The translations under genes were made by a program, and so were the position numbers. Below are positions 27,735-35,651 of a stretch of 64,000 nt of DNA, in pieces. Under the pieces are notes generated by a model, which was given only the letters and a program-made list of their open reading frames with translations, had not been told where the DNA came from and made no database searches. Each line of letters begins with the position of its first letter. The first letter of the stretch is position 1. Source of the DNA: Fimbriimonadaceae bacterium (GTDB lineage Bacteria > Armatimonadota > Fimbriimonadia > Fimbriimonadales > Fimbriimonadaceae); assembly GCA_019454145.1 (NCBI GenBank), contig CP075366.1:1529564-1593563 (forward strand), read 5' to 3'.

Positions 27735-30074
27735 TTGGTTCGCAACTCCCTTATCCAATTGCTGAAAACAGCCGTAAAAATTCTGGTGGAAAAAAATGGA
27801 TTTTCCGCTGACGTAGAGGATTTGGTGGAGGTTGAACCCCCAAAACAGGCCGAACATGGTGACTTCGCGACCAATTTTTGTCTGGTTGCAAGCAAAAAAC
27901 TTGGACAGAATCCACGGGTACTCGCCGAAATGTTGGTCGAAGCCATCCGCGAAGCCGACCAAAATCAACTCGTCACCGAAATTGATATCGCCGGGCCAGG
28001 ATTCATTAACTTCAAGCTATCGGCAACGCAGGTGGCGGCTCATATCGGCACGGTGCTGGAGAAAGCGGAAGACTTTGGGAGATTAGAGAATGATTCGCCT
28101 GAGCGGATCAACGTTGAATTTGTTTCCGTAAACCCCAACGGGCCGATCACAATCGGCTCCGGTCGTGGGGCGGCGCTTGGTTCGGCTCTGTGTAATGTTC
28201 TGGAGGCGGCGGGGAATGAAGTCCACCGCGAGTACTACATCAACGACGGCGTGAATTCCGAACAGATGCGGTTATTCGCCGAGTCGGTGAAGGCGATTAT
28301 TGAAGGGCGTCCAGTTCCTGACAATGGCTACAAAGGCGACTACGTATATGATGTAGCTCAATCGATCAAGAGCTCATCTGGCAACAATCAGTCCAATTTT
28401 GCTCCAGTTCATTTCGAGCCCGACGCAATCGCTCCAATGCCATTTTTTGAGATACCAAGATTTTTGCACGAAAGCGGTCAGACATTGGCGATTATCACCG
28501 TCGATGGTGCCACCGCAAAGGTCAGCATTGAAGGGGATGTCAGAGCTGAAATGCCAGCTGAGATCGCACACAAGTTTGTTTGTTCGTGCGAAAACCAATG
28601 CCCACCAAAAACCCATCGATTTGCTGCTTCGTACAACGGTCAAACGATGTATGTCGATTCCGCCAGTTATGCCGTAGAGTCAACATTTTCCATTTCTAGT
28701 GTCCTGCCAGGGCACTCACTTGATCTGTATCGGGTCGCGAGCCAAGACCTGATGGTCGATCGACAACGCTCGAATCTCTCCGCCTTCCAAACCAACTTCG
28801 ACACCTGGTTCTCCGAGCAATCCCTCCATGATTCCGGCGAAGTTGAAAAAGAACTAGACCATTTGATCAAAAGCAATGTCGCTGACGATGGCCCTTATCG
28901 AATCAAACTCGACATGGCGAAAGGCGGAATGATTAAAGACGTCATCCGCGAAGAGCAGCCAGTTGACGAAGATGACGCCGAGGATTCCCTCCCCGAAGAT
29001 CGGGGAGGGATTGAGGGAGGGGTTGAAAACTCTAGTCCGAGCAAAACCGTCTGGCTCCGATCCACAAAATTCGGCGACGACCAAGACCGGGTCCTCCGCC
29101 GAAAAGACGGACGCCTCACCTACATCGCCAGCGACGTGGCCTACCACAAAGATAAATTTAGCCGACCCGCCGATGCCACCAAACTCATCACCGTTCTCGG
29201 CCCAGATCACCACGGCTACATCGGTCGCTTGACGGCAGTGGTCGCCGCAATGCACGCTGACCAAGCCGAGCCGATCAATAACTCAGAACCGCTGAGTGAA
29301 ATCGAAGCCAAGCTTTATTCCAGCGTTGAAGAACGCAACCGATGCCAAGCTTCCCTTGCTTGGGCCAAAGAGCACTTGGAGGTTCAAATCTTCCAGATCG
29401 TCCGGTTCTTGAAAGATGGAAAACCAGCCCCGATGCGCAAACGCGATGGCAACATTTACGCCTTGATTGACCTCGTGAATGAAATCGGGGAAACCATTAG
29501 ACCGAACGGTACAGAAGCCGAAAAACAACAGGCAGGCTCGGATGTCGCGCGGTTCTTCTACTTGATGCGCCACCACGATACGGCGATGGATTTTGATCTG
29601 GAACTCGCGACGAAACAAAGCGACGAGAACCCGGTTTTCTATGTCCAGTACGCACATGCCCGCATCAGCAGCGTGATCGAAAAAGCCAAGGAACAAGGGT
29701 TCACGCTTCCCCCTCTCCGTGCAAATGGAGAGGGGGAAAGAGGGGGTGAGGTCACGGGCGCGCTCAACTTTAATCACGGCTTGCTCAATCATCCGAAGGA
29801 GATTGCTCTCATCCTCAAGATTTGCGACCTTCCGCATGAGGTTGAGCGCACAGCAAAAGATTATTCAGTCAACCGCCTGACGACTTATGCTATCGAACTA
29901 GCGCGAACGTACCACTCATTCTATGATTCGTGCCGTGTGATTCAAAGCGATCAACCAGAACTCACACTGGCCCGCCTTGCTATGTGCCAAGCCACACGAA
30001 TCGCGCTTAAAAACGCGCTAAACCTGCTCGGAGTCTCTGCTCCCGAGCGAATGGATCGAACGGTCACTAATTAA
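27735..30074 (+). CDS. argS: Arginyl-tRNA synthetase with large insertions and altered HIGH motif
   Basis: Charges tRNA-Arg. Seen: N-terminal Add-1 domain, the catalytic FVSVNPNGPITIGSGRGAALG near 130-147 with TIGS where HIGH (HVGH) is expected, the PGYKGDY-like NGYKGDYVYDVA, DHHGYIGRL, the KMSKS-equivalent MRKRDG (near 566) and a normal anticodon-binding C-terminus (VQYAHARISSV, then RMDRTVTN). At 779 aa it is about 200 longer than usual. Residues about 212-350 hold a Cys-containing insertion of unknown origin. Two further insertions coincide with G/C palindromes in the DNA (28985-29024 and 29707-29750). The start is TTG 27735; no good Shine-Dalgarno is seen. The frame is intact throughout, so it is presumably functional. 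Confidence 0.9.
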   Translation: MVRNSLIQLLKTAVKILVEKNGFSADVEDLVEVEPPKQAEHGDFATNFCLVASKKLGQNPRVLAEMLVEAIREADQNQLVTEIDIAGPGFINFKLSATQVAAHIGTVLEKAEDFGRLENDSPERINVEFVSVNPNGPITIGSGRGAALGSALCNVLEAAGNEVHREYYINDGVNSEQMRLFAESVKAIIEGRPVPDNGYKGDYVYDVAQSIKSSSGNNQSNFAPVHFEPDAIAPMPFFEIPRFLHESGQTLAIITVDGATAKVSIEGDVRAEMPAEIAHKFVCSCENQCPPKTHRFAASYNGQTMYVDSASYAVESTFSISSVLPGHSLDLYRVASQDLMVDRQRSNLSAFQTNFDTWFSEQSLHDSGEVEKELDHLIKSNVADDGPYRIKLDMAKGGMIKDVIREEQPVDEDDAEDSLPEDRGGIEGGVENSSPSKTVWLRSTKFGDDQDRVLRRKDGRLTYIASDVAYHKDKFSRPADATKLITVLGPDHHGYIGRLTAVVAAMHADQAEPINNSEPLSEIEAKLYSSVEERNRCQASLAWAKEHLEVQIFQIVRFLKDGKPAPMRKRDGNIYALIDLVNEIGETIRPNGTEAEKQQAGSDVARFFYLMRHHDTAMDFDLELATKQSDENPVFYVQYAHARISSVIEKAKEQGFTLPPLRANGEGERGGEVTGALNFNHGLLNHPKEIALILKICDLPHEVERTAKDYSVNRLTTYAIELARTYHSFYDSCRVIQSDQPELTLARLAMCQATRIALKNALNLLGVSAPERMDRTVTN
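28985..29024. repeat. Palindromic repeat element inserted in frame in argS (copy 1)
   Basis: Perfect 10-bp stem TCCCTCCCCG / CGGGGAGGGA (28986-28995 and 29001-29010) with a 5-base loop, trailed by TTGAGGGAGGGG. It encodes SLPEDRGGIEGG inside a stretch (about 418-432) not expected in ArgRS. It shares its layout (CT-rich palindrome plus a GAGGG-rich tail) with the copy at 29707. Confidence 0.65.
29707..29750. repeat. Palindromic repeat element inserted in frame in argS (copy 2)
   Basis: Perfect 12-bp stem TTCCCCCTCTCC / GGAGAGGGGGAA (29707-29718 and 29727-29738) with an 8-base loop, trailed by AGAGGGGGTGAGG. It encodes LPPLRANGEGERGGE between GFT and VTGALNF, an insertion just before a conserved ArgRS helix. 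The peptide is typical of dispersed CCCTCTCC/GGAGAGGG repeats seen in many bacteria. Confidence 0.7.
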
Positions 30075-30267
30075 GCACTGGTTTCACCAGTGGCACCCTC
30101 AATCAGGTTCAAGCAGGCCCTTCTCCAATAGCCGGGTGCAGGGTATTCAAAGTTTCCCTCCCTCCCAATTCAGCGGAAAGTTGTCAGGAGCTGATCTAAG
30201 TTTCCCTCCGTAAGTGTGTGAGGAGGGTGATCGCAAAACGATCGGGTGGGGTTGATCTCAAACCAAC
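30075..30267. other. Intergenic region with repeat-like hairpins
   Basis: No gene is seen here. CACTGG/CCAGTG just after the argS stop may act as a weak terminator. AAGTTTCCCTCC occurs twice, near 30147 and 30200, the second copy as arm of CCCTCC...GGAGGG. These resemble degenerate copies of the CT-rich palindrome family found inside argS. Confidence 0.4.
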
Positions 30268-30299
30268 AAAAAAAACCTACCTTTGAATTTCAAAGGTAG
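30268..30299 (-). terminator. Rho-independent terminator of the first PEP-CTERM gene
   Basis: Perfect 11-bp stem CTACCTTTGAA / TTCAAAGGTAG (30277-30287 and 30289-30299). On the minus strand a run of eight T follows after GG. It lies 27 bases beyond the stop of the gene at 30326. Confidence 0.85.
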
Positions 30300-30325
30300 A
30301 GCCACTAGAGAAAGGGTTCAGGAAG

Positions 30326-30952
30326 CTACTTCTTACGTCTTCGCGCAACAGCTAACCCTAATCCAGCGAGAGCAGCCATTGTTGCGGGTTCGGGAACTGC
30401 TTCCGCGCCTAACTTTGCGGATTGACCGTTTGCAAGGCCCTGAATATGAACAAGACCAAGTTGGGGAGTTCCACCACTCGAATAAGCATTAAAACTGTTT
30501 GCGTTCAATCCAGCCCCTTCGAGCAAGAATTCAACTGACTCCCCTGGGTTTAACCGAGCGACGCCACCATTTGCCGCGCTTGTTCCAAAGTTCAACGTGA
30601 AATCGTAAGTTGAGCCTGCGTTCGTCACTTGAGAAAAACTGTAGTTTTGGAACGCAGTGGTTTTGCCGTCCATTGCATAAGCGGCGACACTGGTGATGCC
30701 AGGAGCAACGTTCAAATTGACTTGAGTCAGAAACTGCCCCGCCGCGCTGCCCGAATTGTGAGTGAGGACGAGCCTGACTACATCGGGAGCAGAATCCATA
30801 AAAACGGCAGAGGCATAAGGTGAGGTTCCACCTGGCGTTGGGCCACTGACCACATTTGTAAAGTCCATGCTGAAGCTGGCTGCATACGCCGAGCTCCCTA
30901 AAACGCCCAAAGTTGCCGCAATTGCCAATGCCCGGTTTACGTAAGTTGCCAT
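30326..30952 (-). CDS. PEP-CTERM sorted surface protein (208 aa)
   Basis: A secreted protein with signal peptide (ALAIAATLGVLGSSAYA, cleavage before ASF). A beta-rich domain holds about residues 27-180. It ends in a PEP-CTERM tail: VPEPAT, the hydrophobic stretch MAALAGLGLAVA, then RRRKK. This tail directs processing by an exosortase, which is not in the window. It is a paralogue of the next gene: both share TPGGTxP, VLTHNS, KTTAFQ, FGTS and GGTP motifs in the same order. Each has its own terminator. No catalytic motif is visible; a role in the cell envelope or matrix is inference. Confidence 0.85.
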   Translation of the reverse strand: MATYVNRALAIAATLGVLGSSAYAASFSMDFTNVVSGPTPGGTSPYASAVFMDSAPDVVRLVLTHNSGSAAGQFLTQVNLNVAPGITSVAAYAMDGKTTAFQNYSFSQVTNAGSTYDFTLNFGTSAANGGVARLNPGESVEFLLEGAGLNANSFNAYSSGGTPQLGLVHIQGLANGQSAKLGAEAVPEPATMAALAGLGLAVARRRKK

Positions 30953-31035
30953 GTTGGTGGTTCAGCCCAGAGTCAACGCTCCAGCCACCCACTACTTCAT
31001 CAAAAACCATGCCACACAATGAATTGTCTAGAACA

Positions 31036-31075
31036 AACAAAAAAACTCCCAGATGCAACGTGCACCTGGGAGTTT
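31036..31075 (-). terminator. Rho-independent terminator of the second PEP-CTERM gene
   Basis: Stem AAACTCCCAG / CTGGGAGTTT (31043-31052 and 31066-31075) extended by an inner TGCA/TGCA pair. On the minus strand TTTTTTTGTTTG follows. It is 11 bases from the stop of the gene at 31086. Confidence 0.85.
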
Positions 31076-31085
31076 CTAGTGGCGA

Positions 31086-31703
31086 TTACTTTCGTCGCTT
31101 TCGAGCCGCCGCTAAACCGAGTCCGGCGAGAACGGCGAAAGTCGCTGGTTCAGGGACTGCTTCACCCGCAAGTTTCGCTGATCCATTTGGGGCGATACCT
31201 TGCAGATGCAACAAGCCCTGCACTGGAGTTCCGCCAGTTGAGTAGGAATCAAAACTTAAAGCGGTTAATCCGGTGCCCACCATTTGGAGAGTGATGGAAT
31301 CACCAGAGTTCAATCGTTGGATTCCGCCACCTGCATTAGATGTTCCGAAATCAATGCTGAAATCAAAGTTTGTTCCAGCATCGGTTGCAGAACCAACGGA
31401 AGCACCTTGAAATGCAGTAGTCTTGCCGCCAATTGCAGTGGTAGCAATTGATCCAACTGTCGGCTCAACATTCAAACGAAGCAAAGTCAAAAATTGTGGT
31501 GACGCGCTTGTTGAGTTGTGCGTGAGCACCAAATTAACCGTATTTGCGGCTACGTCGGTGAAAACCGCAGTGGCAAACGGACCTGTTCCACCGGGTGTAT
31601 CTCCAGTGTAGACGTTCGTGAAATTCAGAGTGAATGTTGCCGCGTGAGCAACCGATCCAATCGCCATAGTCGCCCCGACCACAGCCAAGTAATGCATTTT
31701 CAT
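31086..31703 (-). CDS. PEP-CTERM sorted surface protein, paralogue (205 aa)
   Basis: Starts MKMHYLAVVGATMAIGSVAHA with cleavage before ATF. The middle is a beta-rich domain matching the neighbouring paralogue (FTNVYTGDTPGGTGPFATAVF, VLTHNS, GKTTAFQGAS, FGTSNAGGGIQRLNSGDS). It ends VPEPATFAVLAGLGLAAARKRRK, a full PEP-CTERM signal. A longer frame from TTG 31727 exists, but ATG 31703 gives a normal signal peptide. Tandem duplication is the obvious origin. Function of the domain is not known to me. Confidence 0.85.
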   Translation of the reverse strand: MKMHYLAVVGATMAIGSVAHAATFTLNFTNVYTGDTPGGTGPFATAVFTDVAANTVNLVLTHNSTSASPQFLTLLRLNVEPTVGSIATTAIGGKTTAFQGASVGSATDAGTNFDFSIDFGTSNAGGGIQRLNSGDSITLQMVGTGLTALSFDSYSTGGTPVQGLLHLQGIAPNGSAKLAGEAVPEPATFAVLAGLGLAAARKRRK

Positions 31704-31844
31704 AATCCCATTCTCCAACTCTGCCAACCGCAGAGAAAATGCGCCGATTTAGCGCAATAAGTTCGACTACAATCTATCTGAAGTAGCTGAACAAAACCTG
31801 AAAAAATTGCGTAAACACGCATTTCTACCAGGCAGAAACAGGCA

Positions 31845-32834
31845 TTACGACTTGGCTAGCTCCATATCTGAGCTATGCCCTGGGAATAGCTTTGCCGCCG
31901 GATCGATCATTGTTTTAGCGATGCAGACTGCAGTGGCGGCTTCCCCAACCCCTGTAGCTATAAGTTTAAGCTTGCCATCAAAGGAACAGACATCGCCCAC
32001 CGCAAAAACTCCCGGCAAATTGGTTTGGTAGAGATGGTCTACAACCACCTGGTTTTTTTCAATATTGATTCCCCAGTCTTTAATCGGCCCAAGGCTAGAT
32101 TTGAACCCAATATTGACGATAATTGCATCACAATCAATATGACGGGTTTCTTTAGACTGACTGTTCTCTAAAGTAACACCGGTGACATGATCTTCACCAT
32201 GAATTTCTTTTACTGTTTCCCAAAGGCAAAATTCGGCATCAGTTTGTTTGAGTTGCTCGATTGTTTCTTCGTGGGCACGGAAGCGATCACTGCGATGGAT
32301 TAACTTAATACTGCTCGCAATTGGGTGAAGAGCTAACGCCCAATCGAAAGCTGAGTCTCCGCCTCCGACCACAAGGCAGTGTTTATCGGCAAAGATTGCT
32401 TTTTCCCGAACACCGTAACTCAAACCGCGACCAAGAAATTCCTCTTCCCGCTCGCATCCGATTTTTGTCGGAGAAAACGCACCGGCTCCGGCGGAAATGA
32501 TCACGGTTTTGGTCGGCCAAGCTTCTCCATCGTCGGTTTTGATTACCCAACCATCACCTGATTTTTCGAGTTCGGTTGCAGTGCGCCCCAGCACTAAATC
32601 AGGCGCAAAGCGGCCTGCTTGCTTGACTAATTGGTCAGCTAGATCTTTGGCAAGGACTTCGGGAAATCCGGGCATATCGTAAACATATTTTTCTGGATAG
32701 AGTGCGGTGAGCTGACCGCCAAGGTCAGGAAGGCTATCAATGATTCGGACGCTCATTCCCCGTAACCCAGCGTAAAAGGCTCCAAATAGTCCAACGGGTC
32801 CGCCTCCGATAATCGTTACATCAACCGTACTCAC
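31845..32834 (-). CDS. Ferredoxin--NADP+ reductase, thioredoxin-reductase-like type
   Basis: Two-dinucleotide-fold flavoprotein: FAD motif DVTIIGGGPVGLFGAFYAG at the start, NADPH motif CLVVGGGDSAFDWAL in the middle, and GVFAVGDVCSFDGKLKLIATGVGEA near the end. There is no CxxC redox pair, which rules out thioredoxin reductase and points to the ferredoxin/flavodoxin reductase of the Bacillus YumC type. The frame is open to TTG 32870. GTG 32834 is preferred because it fits the family start and a CATACT box lies 6 bases before it. It is transcribed away from the pseudopilin gene at 32928. No ferredoxin gene is nearby. Confidence 0.87.
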   Translation of the reverse strand: MSTVDVTIIGGGPVGLFGAFYAGLRGMSVRIIDSLPDLGGQLTALYPEKYVYDMPGFPEVLAKDLADQLVKQAGRFAPDLVLGRTATELEKSGDGWVIKTDDGEAWPTKTVIISAGAGAFSPTKIGCEREEEFLGRGLSYGVREKAIFADKHCLVVGGGDSAFDWALALHPIASSIKLIHRSDRFRAHEETIEQLKQTDAEFCLWETVKEIHGEDHVTGVTLENSQSKETRHIDCDAIIVNIGFKSSLGPIKDWGINIEKNQVVVDHLYQTNLPGVFAVGDVCSFDGKLKLIATGVGEAATAVCIAKTMIDPAAKLFPGHSSDMELAKS

Positions 32835-32880
32835 AGGTTCAGTATGAGGCTGAAAACCACAAAGCCCCAAGTCTTTTGAA

Positions 32881-32927
32881 AAATTACTGCAATTTTATTT
32901 CAATAATAGTGCAATAATATTGCAACT
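32881..32927. promoter_or_regulatory. Operator-like palindrome and promoter in front of the H-x9-DG pseudopilin
   Basis: TGCAATA-A-TATTGCA (32910-32924) is a perfect 7+1+7 palindrome containing TAATAT (32915-32920), a -10-like box that ends 7 bases before ATG. Another TGCAATTTTAT lies at 32888. There is no Shine-Dalgarno. A repressor site over a leaderless promoter is a reasonable reading. Confidence 0.45.
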
Positions 32928-33674
32928 ATGGCAAAGCGAGCATTTACCCTCATCGAGCTTTTGGTTGTCATTGCGATTATCGCAATTCTAGCGGCGATCC
33001 TCTTCCCCGTTTTTGCCCAGGCAAAAGCCGCGGCCAAAAAGACGCAAGACCTGAGTAACCACAAGCAGATAGCAACCGCGATCATGCTTTATGCCGGAGA
33101 TTACGATGACCGAGTCTGCGCGACCCACCATGATTTGGAGACAGGCGAAACAATTGCCGATCTGTACACATGGTTTACGCCGCTCCAGCCTTATATCAAA
33201 AATAAGCAGATTTTCCGCGACCCGGTTGTAAGTTCAAATCCGACCATCTTCCCATCATTTATGACTCTGAACGATTGGCTTCCGAACCGAACTGACTACT
33301 TGATCAATGGATACTTTGCCCATGGACAGAGCTTAACGGAATACGACCGAATTGCCGAGCAGATCATGATTGCCGAGCGTAATCCAAGCATCGCTTTTTT
33401 TGATTACCATCCTTGGGATTCTGCACCCGATGGTCAGTGGGAGCGCGGATTCTTGGATGGCAGCGGCTACACCATCGGCGACGTTAATACGGATTCTCAA
33501 GTCGTTGATACAAAGAACAAAGGACGTCACATAGGCGGGAACAACTACAGTTTTGCGGATGGACACGCAAAATGGTTTAAATTCACGCAAACCCTAAACC
33601 CAAGTTTGCCAATCGATGCCGTAAACAACTGGGGAATGCACAATATCGACAACAAACCTCCCGTTGAAGAGTAA
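32928..33674 (+). CDS. Prepilin-type protein with C-terminal H-x9-DG motif (248 aa)
   Basis: The N-terminus MAKRA, then FTLIELLVVIAIIAILAAILFPVFAQAKAAAKK is a prepilin signal, helix and start of the pilin domain, with Ala at -1. The C-terminus has RHIGGNNYSFADGHAKWFKF, the His-x9-Asp-Gly motif of DUF1559-like pseudopilins that are multiplied in Planctomycetota and Armatimonadota. It is separate from the pilus locus, lies alone between divergent and co-directional housekeeping genes, and would need the same prepilin peptidase. Its partner machine is unknown. mnmG follows 42 bases later. Confidence 0.88.
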   Translation: MAKRAFTLIELLVVIAIIAILAAILFPVFAQAKAAAKKTQDLSNHKQIATAIMLYAGDYDDRVCATHHDLETGETIADLYTWFTPLQPYIKNKQIFRDPVVSSNPTIFPSFMTLNDWLPNRTDYLINGYFAHGQSLTEYDRIAEQIMIAERNPSIAFFDYHPWDSAPDGQWERGFLDGSGYTIGDVNTDSQVVDTKNKGRHIGGNNYSFADGHAKWFKFTQTLNPSLPIDAVNNWGMHNIDNKPPVEE

Positions 33675-33716
33675 CCCAGAACAAGCCACCGGCAAACGGT
33701 AAAATCTAAACTTAGC

Positions 33717-35651
33717 GTGGAAAAATTTGACGTTGTGGTGGTTGGTGCCGGTCATGCCGGAATCGAAGCGGCCCTTGCAAGTGCTCGCATGGGCCGCCAA
33801 ACGCTGTGCGTCACTCTGCGAATTGACCGAATTGGGCACTTGCCCTGTAACTGTAGTATCGGCGGGCCAGCTAAGGGCCACATCGCCCGCGAAGTGGATG
33901 CTCTCGGCGGTCAGATGGCGGTTACGACTGACCACACATTGACCCACAATCGGAAGGTCGGCACAAGCAAAGGGCCAGCTGTTCAAACCAACCGTGCGCA
34001 AGTCTGCAAAAATGAGTACCCGGCATTCATGCAAAGGGTTTTTGAAGCCGAACCCAATCTGACGGTTTTACAAGGTCAAGTTCACACAGTTTTGAATTCA
34101 AATGGAGTGGTAACAGGTGTCCGGGTAACCCCGAGCGAGACCGACCAGTCTATTGATATTGAATGCCGGGCAGTCGTTATCACAACGGGCACTTTTTTGA
34201 ATGGACTGTGCCACGAGGGAAAAACCCAAACCGTTGCCGCTCGACATGGAGACCAAGCAGTCCAAAATCTTTCCGACTTTCTTCGCGACCTCGGAGTGCG
34301 ACAACGCAGGTTCAAAACTGGAACAACCCCGCGAATCAAGCTATCAAGCGTTGATCTTGCCATAACGATGGTCATGCCTTCCGAGCCAGAAGCCGGGCCA
34401 CTCAGCTTTTTACACGATCGCACATTCGAGCAACGCGAACTGCTACCCACCTGGCAAACCCATACCTGCCAAGCAACTCATGATTTGCTGAGTGACAACC
34501 TTCATCAATCCGCTATGTTCAGCGGGCAAATTGAAGGCGTCGGCCCTCGCTACTGCCCTTCAATCGAAGATAAGGTGGTTCGCTTTGCGGACAAAACCTC
34601 GCACCCCATCTTCCTTGAGCAAGAAATGTGGGACGACGAATCCATTTATGTCCAGGGGTTCAGCAGTTCCATGCCGGGCGACGTGCAACTCGCGGCCCTG
34701 AAAACAATTCCCGGCCTTGAAAATGTCGAGATGATCAAGCCAGGTTATGCGGTGGAGTACGACATGGCTGATCCGCTACAATTACGTCCCACACTGATGT
34801 CGAAGTTGTTGGGCGGACTTTTCCTTGCCGGTCAAATCAACGGAACAAGCGGCTACGAAGAAGCGGCGGGTCAAGGAATTGTTGCGGGAATCAACGCCGC
34901 ACGGTATGCGACCGATCAATCTGAAATCATCTTCCCTCGTAATAACAGCTTCATCGGAGTAATGATCGACGACCTGGTAACTAAGGGAGTTGATGACCCC
35001 TACCGAATGCTCACCGCTCGTGCCGAACATCGATTGGTGCTTCGCCATGATAACGCCGATCAACGGTTGACTCCGCTTTCCGTGGAGCTTGGAATCGCTT
35101 CCGACGCGCGAAAATTACGCTTTGACAGCAAAATGGAACTTCTCGAAAAAGCCCAATGCGAACTCAACACAACTTTCCTTTTTGAATCGCAGAGTTTTAT
35201 CGCCGAATCGCGTCGGCTAGGCAGCATAAAAAACAAGGCACGTCTTTTCGATTTGCTGAAACGCCCAACCGCTCACATGGAAAAAATTGCTGATATTGCT
35301 CATGAAGCGCAAATTGAAATTCCAGAAACTCAACGGCTTGTTAGCCGAGTTGCTACGCAACTAGATAAAGAGATACGTGAGCAAATTGAGGTTCTAGCTA
35401 TCTATGGCGGCTACCTAAAACGGCAAGAAGATGAAATTGAGGCCTCTACTCGTCTAGAAAGTTTGACCATTCCCGCGGGGTTCGATTACTCTGGCTTCAA
35501 GGGACTTAGCTATGAAAGTACTGAGAAGCTCACCCGAATTCAACCGGCAACTATCGGCCAAGCAAGCCGAATACCTGGTGTTCGCCCCAGCGACATTGCC
35601 TTCTTGATTGGGCATTTGCGAAGATCACCGCAGAAATCAGCGACCAGATAA
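33717..35651 (+). CDS. mnmG: MnmG (GidA), tRNA wobble-uridine 5-carboxymethylaminomethyl modification enzyme
   Basis: FAD enzyme that works with MnmE to modify U34 of several tRNAs. Motifs: [23 protein letters not shown] at the N-terminus, [12 protein letters not shown] (near 44), TGTFLNG (about 158), [15 protein letters not shown] (near 280), [20 protein letters not shown] (near 370) and the C-terminal [16 protein letters not shown]. Length 644 aa is normal. Start is GTG 33717 with TAAAAT 11 bases upstream and no Shine-Dalgarno. The 3' end overlaps the convergent phytase gene by 15 bases. mnmE is not in the window. Confidence 0.96.
   Translation: MEKFDVVVVGAGHAGIEAALASARMGRQTLCVTLRIDRIGHLPCNCSIGGPAKGHIAREVDALGGQMAVTTDHTLTHNRKVGTSKGPAVQTNRAQVCKNEYPAFMQRVFEAEPNLTVLQGQVHTVLNSNGVVTGVRVTPSETDQSIDIECRAVVITTGTFLNGLCHEGKTQTVAARHGDQAVQNLSDFLRDLGVRQRRFKTGTTPRIKLSSVDLAITMVMPSEPEAGPLSFLHDRTFEQRELLPTWQTHTCQATHDLLSDNLHQSAMFSGQIEGVGPRYCPSIEDKVVRFADKTSHPIFLEQEMWDDESIYVQGFSSSMPGDVQLAALKTIPGLENVEMIKPGYAVEYDMADPLQLRPTLMSKLLGGLFLAGQINGTSGYEEAAGQGIVAGINAARYATDQSEIIFPRNNSFIGVMIDDLVTKGVDDPYRMLTARAEHRLVLRHDNADQRLTPLSVELGIASDARKLRFDSKMELLEKAQCELNTTFLFESQSFIAESRRLGSIKNKARLFDLLKRPTAHMEKIADIAHEAQIEIPETQRLVSRVATQLDKEIREQIEVLAIYGGYLKRQEDEIEASTRLESLTIPAGFDYSGFKGLSYESTEKLTRIQPATIGQASRIPGVRPSDIAFLIGHLRRSPQKSATR

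Noticed and set aside
29283-29837. Minus-strand open frame of 184 codons over argS
   Set aside because: It is antisense to conserved ArgRS sequence and shows no family features.
27735-30074. argS as a pseudogene because of its odd insertions
   Set aside because: The frame is intact over 779 codons and all later motifs, including the anticodon-binding end, are preserved.
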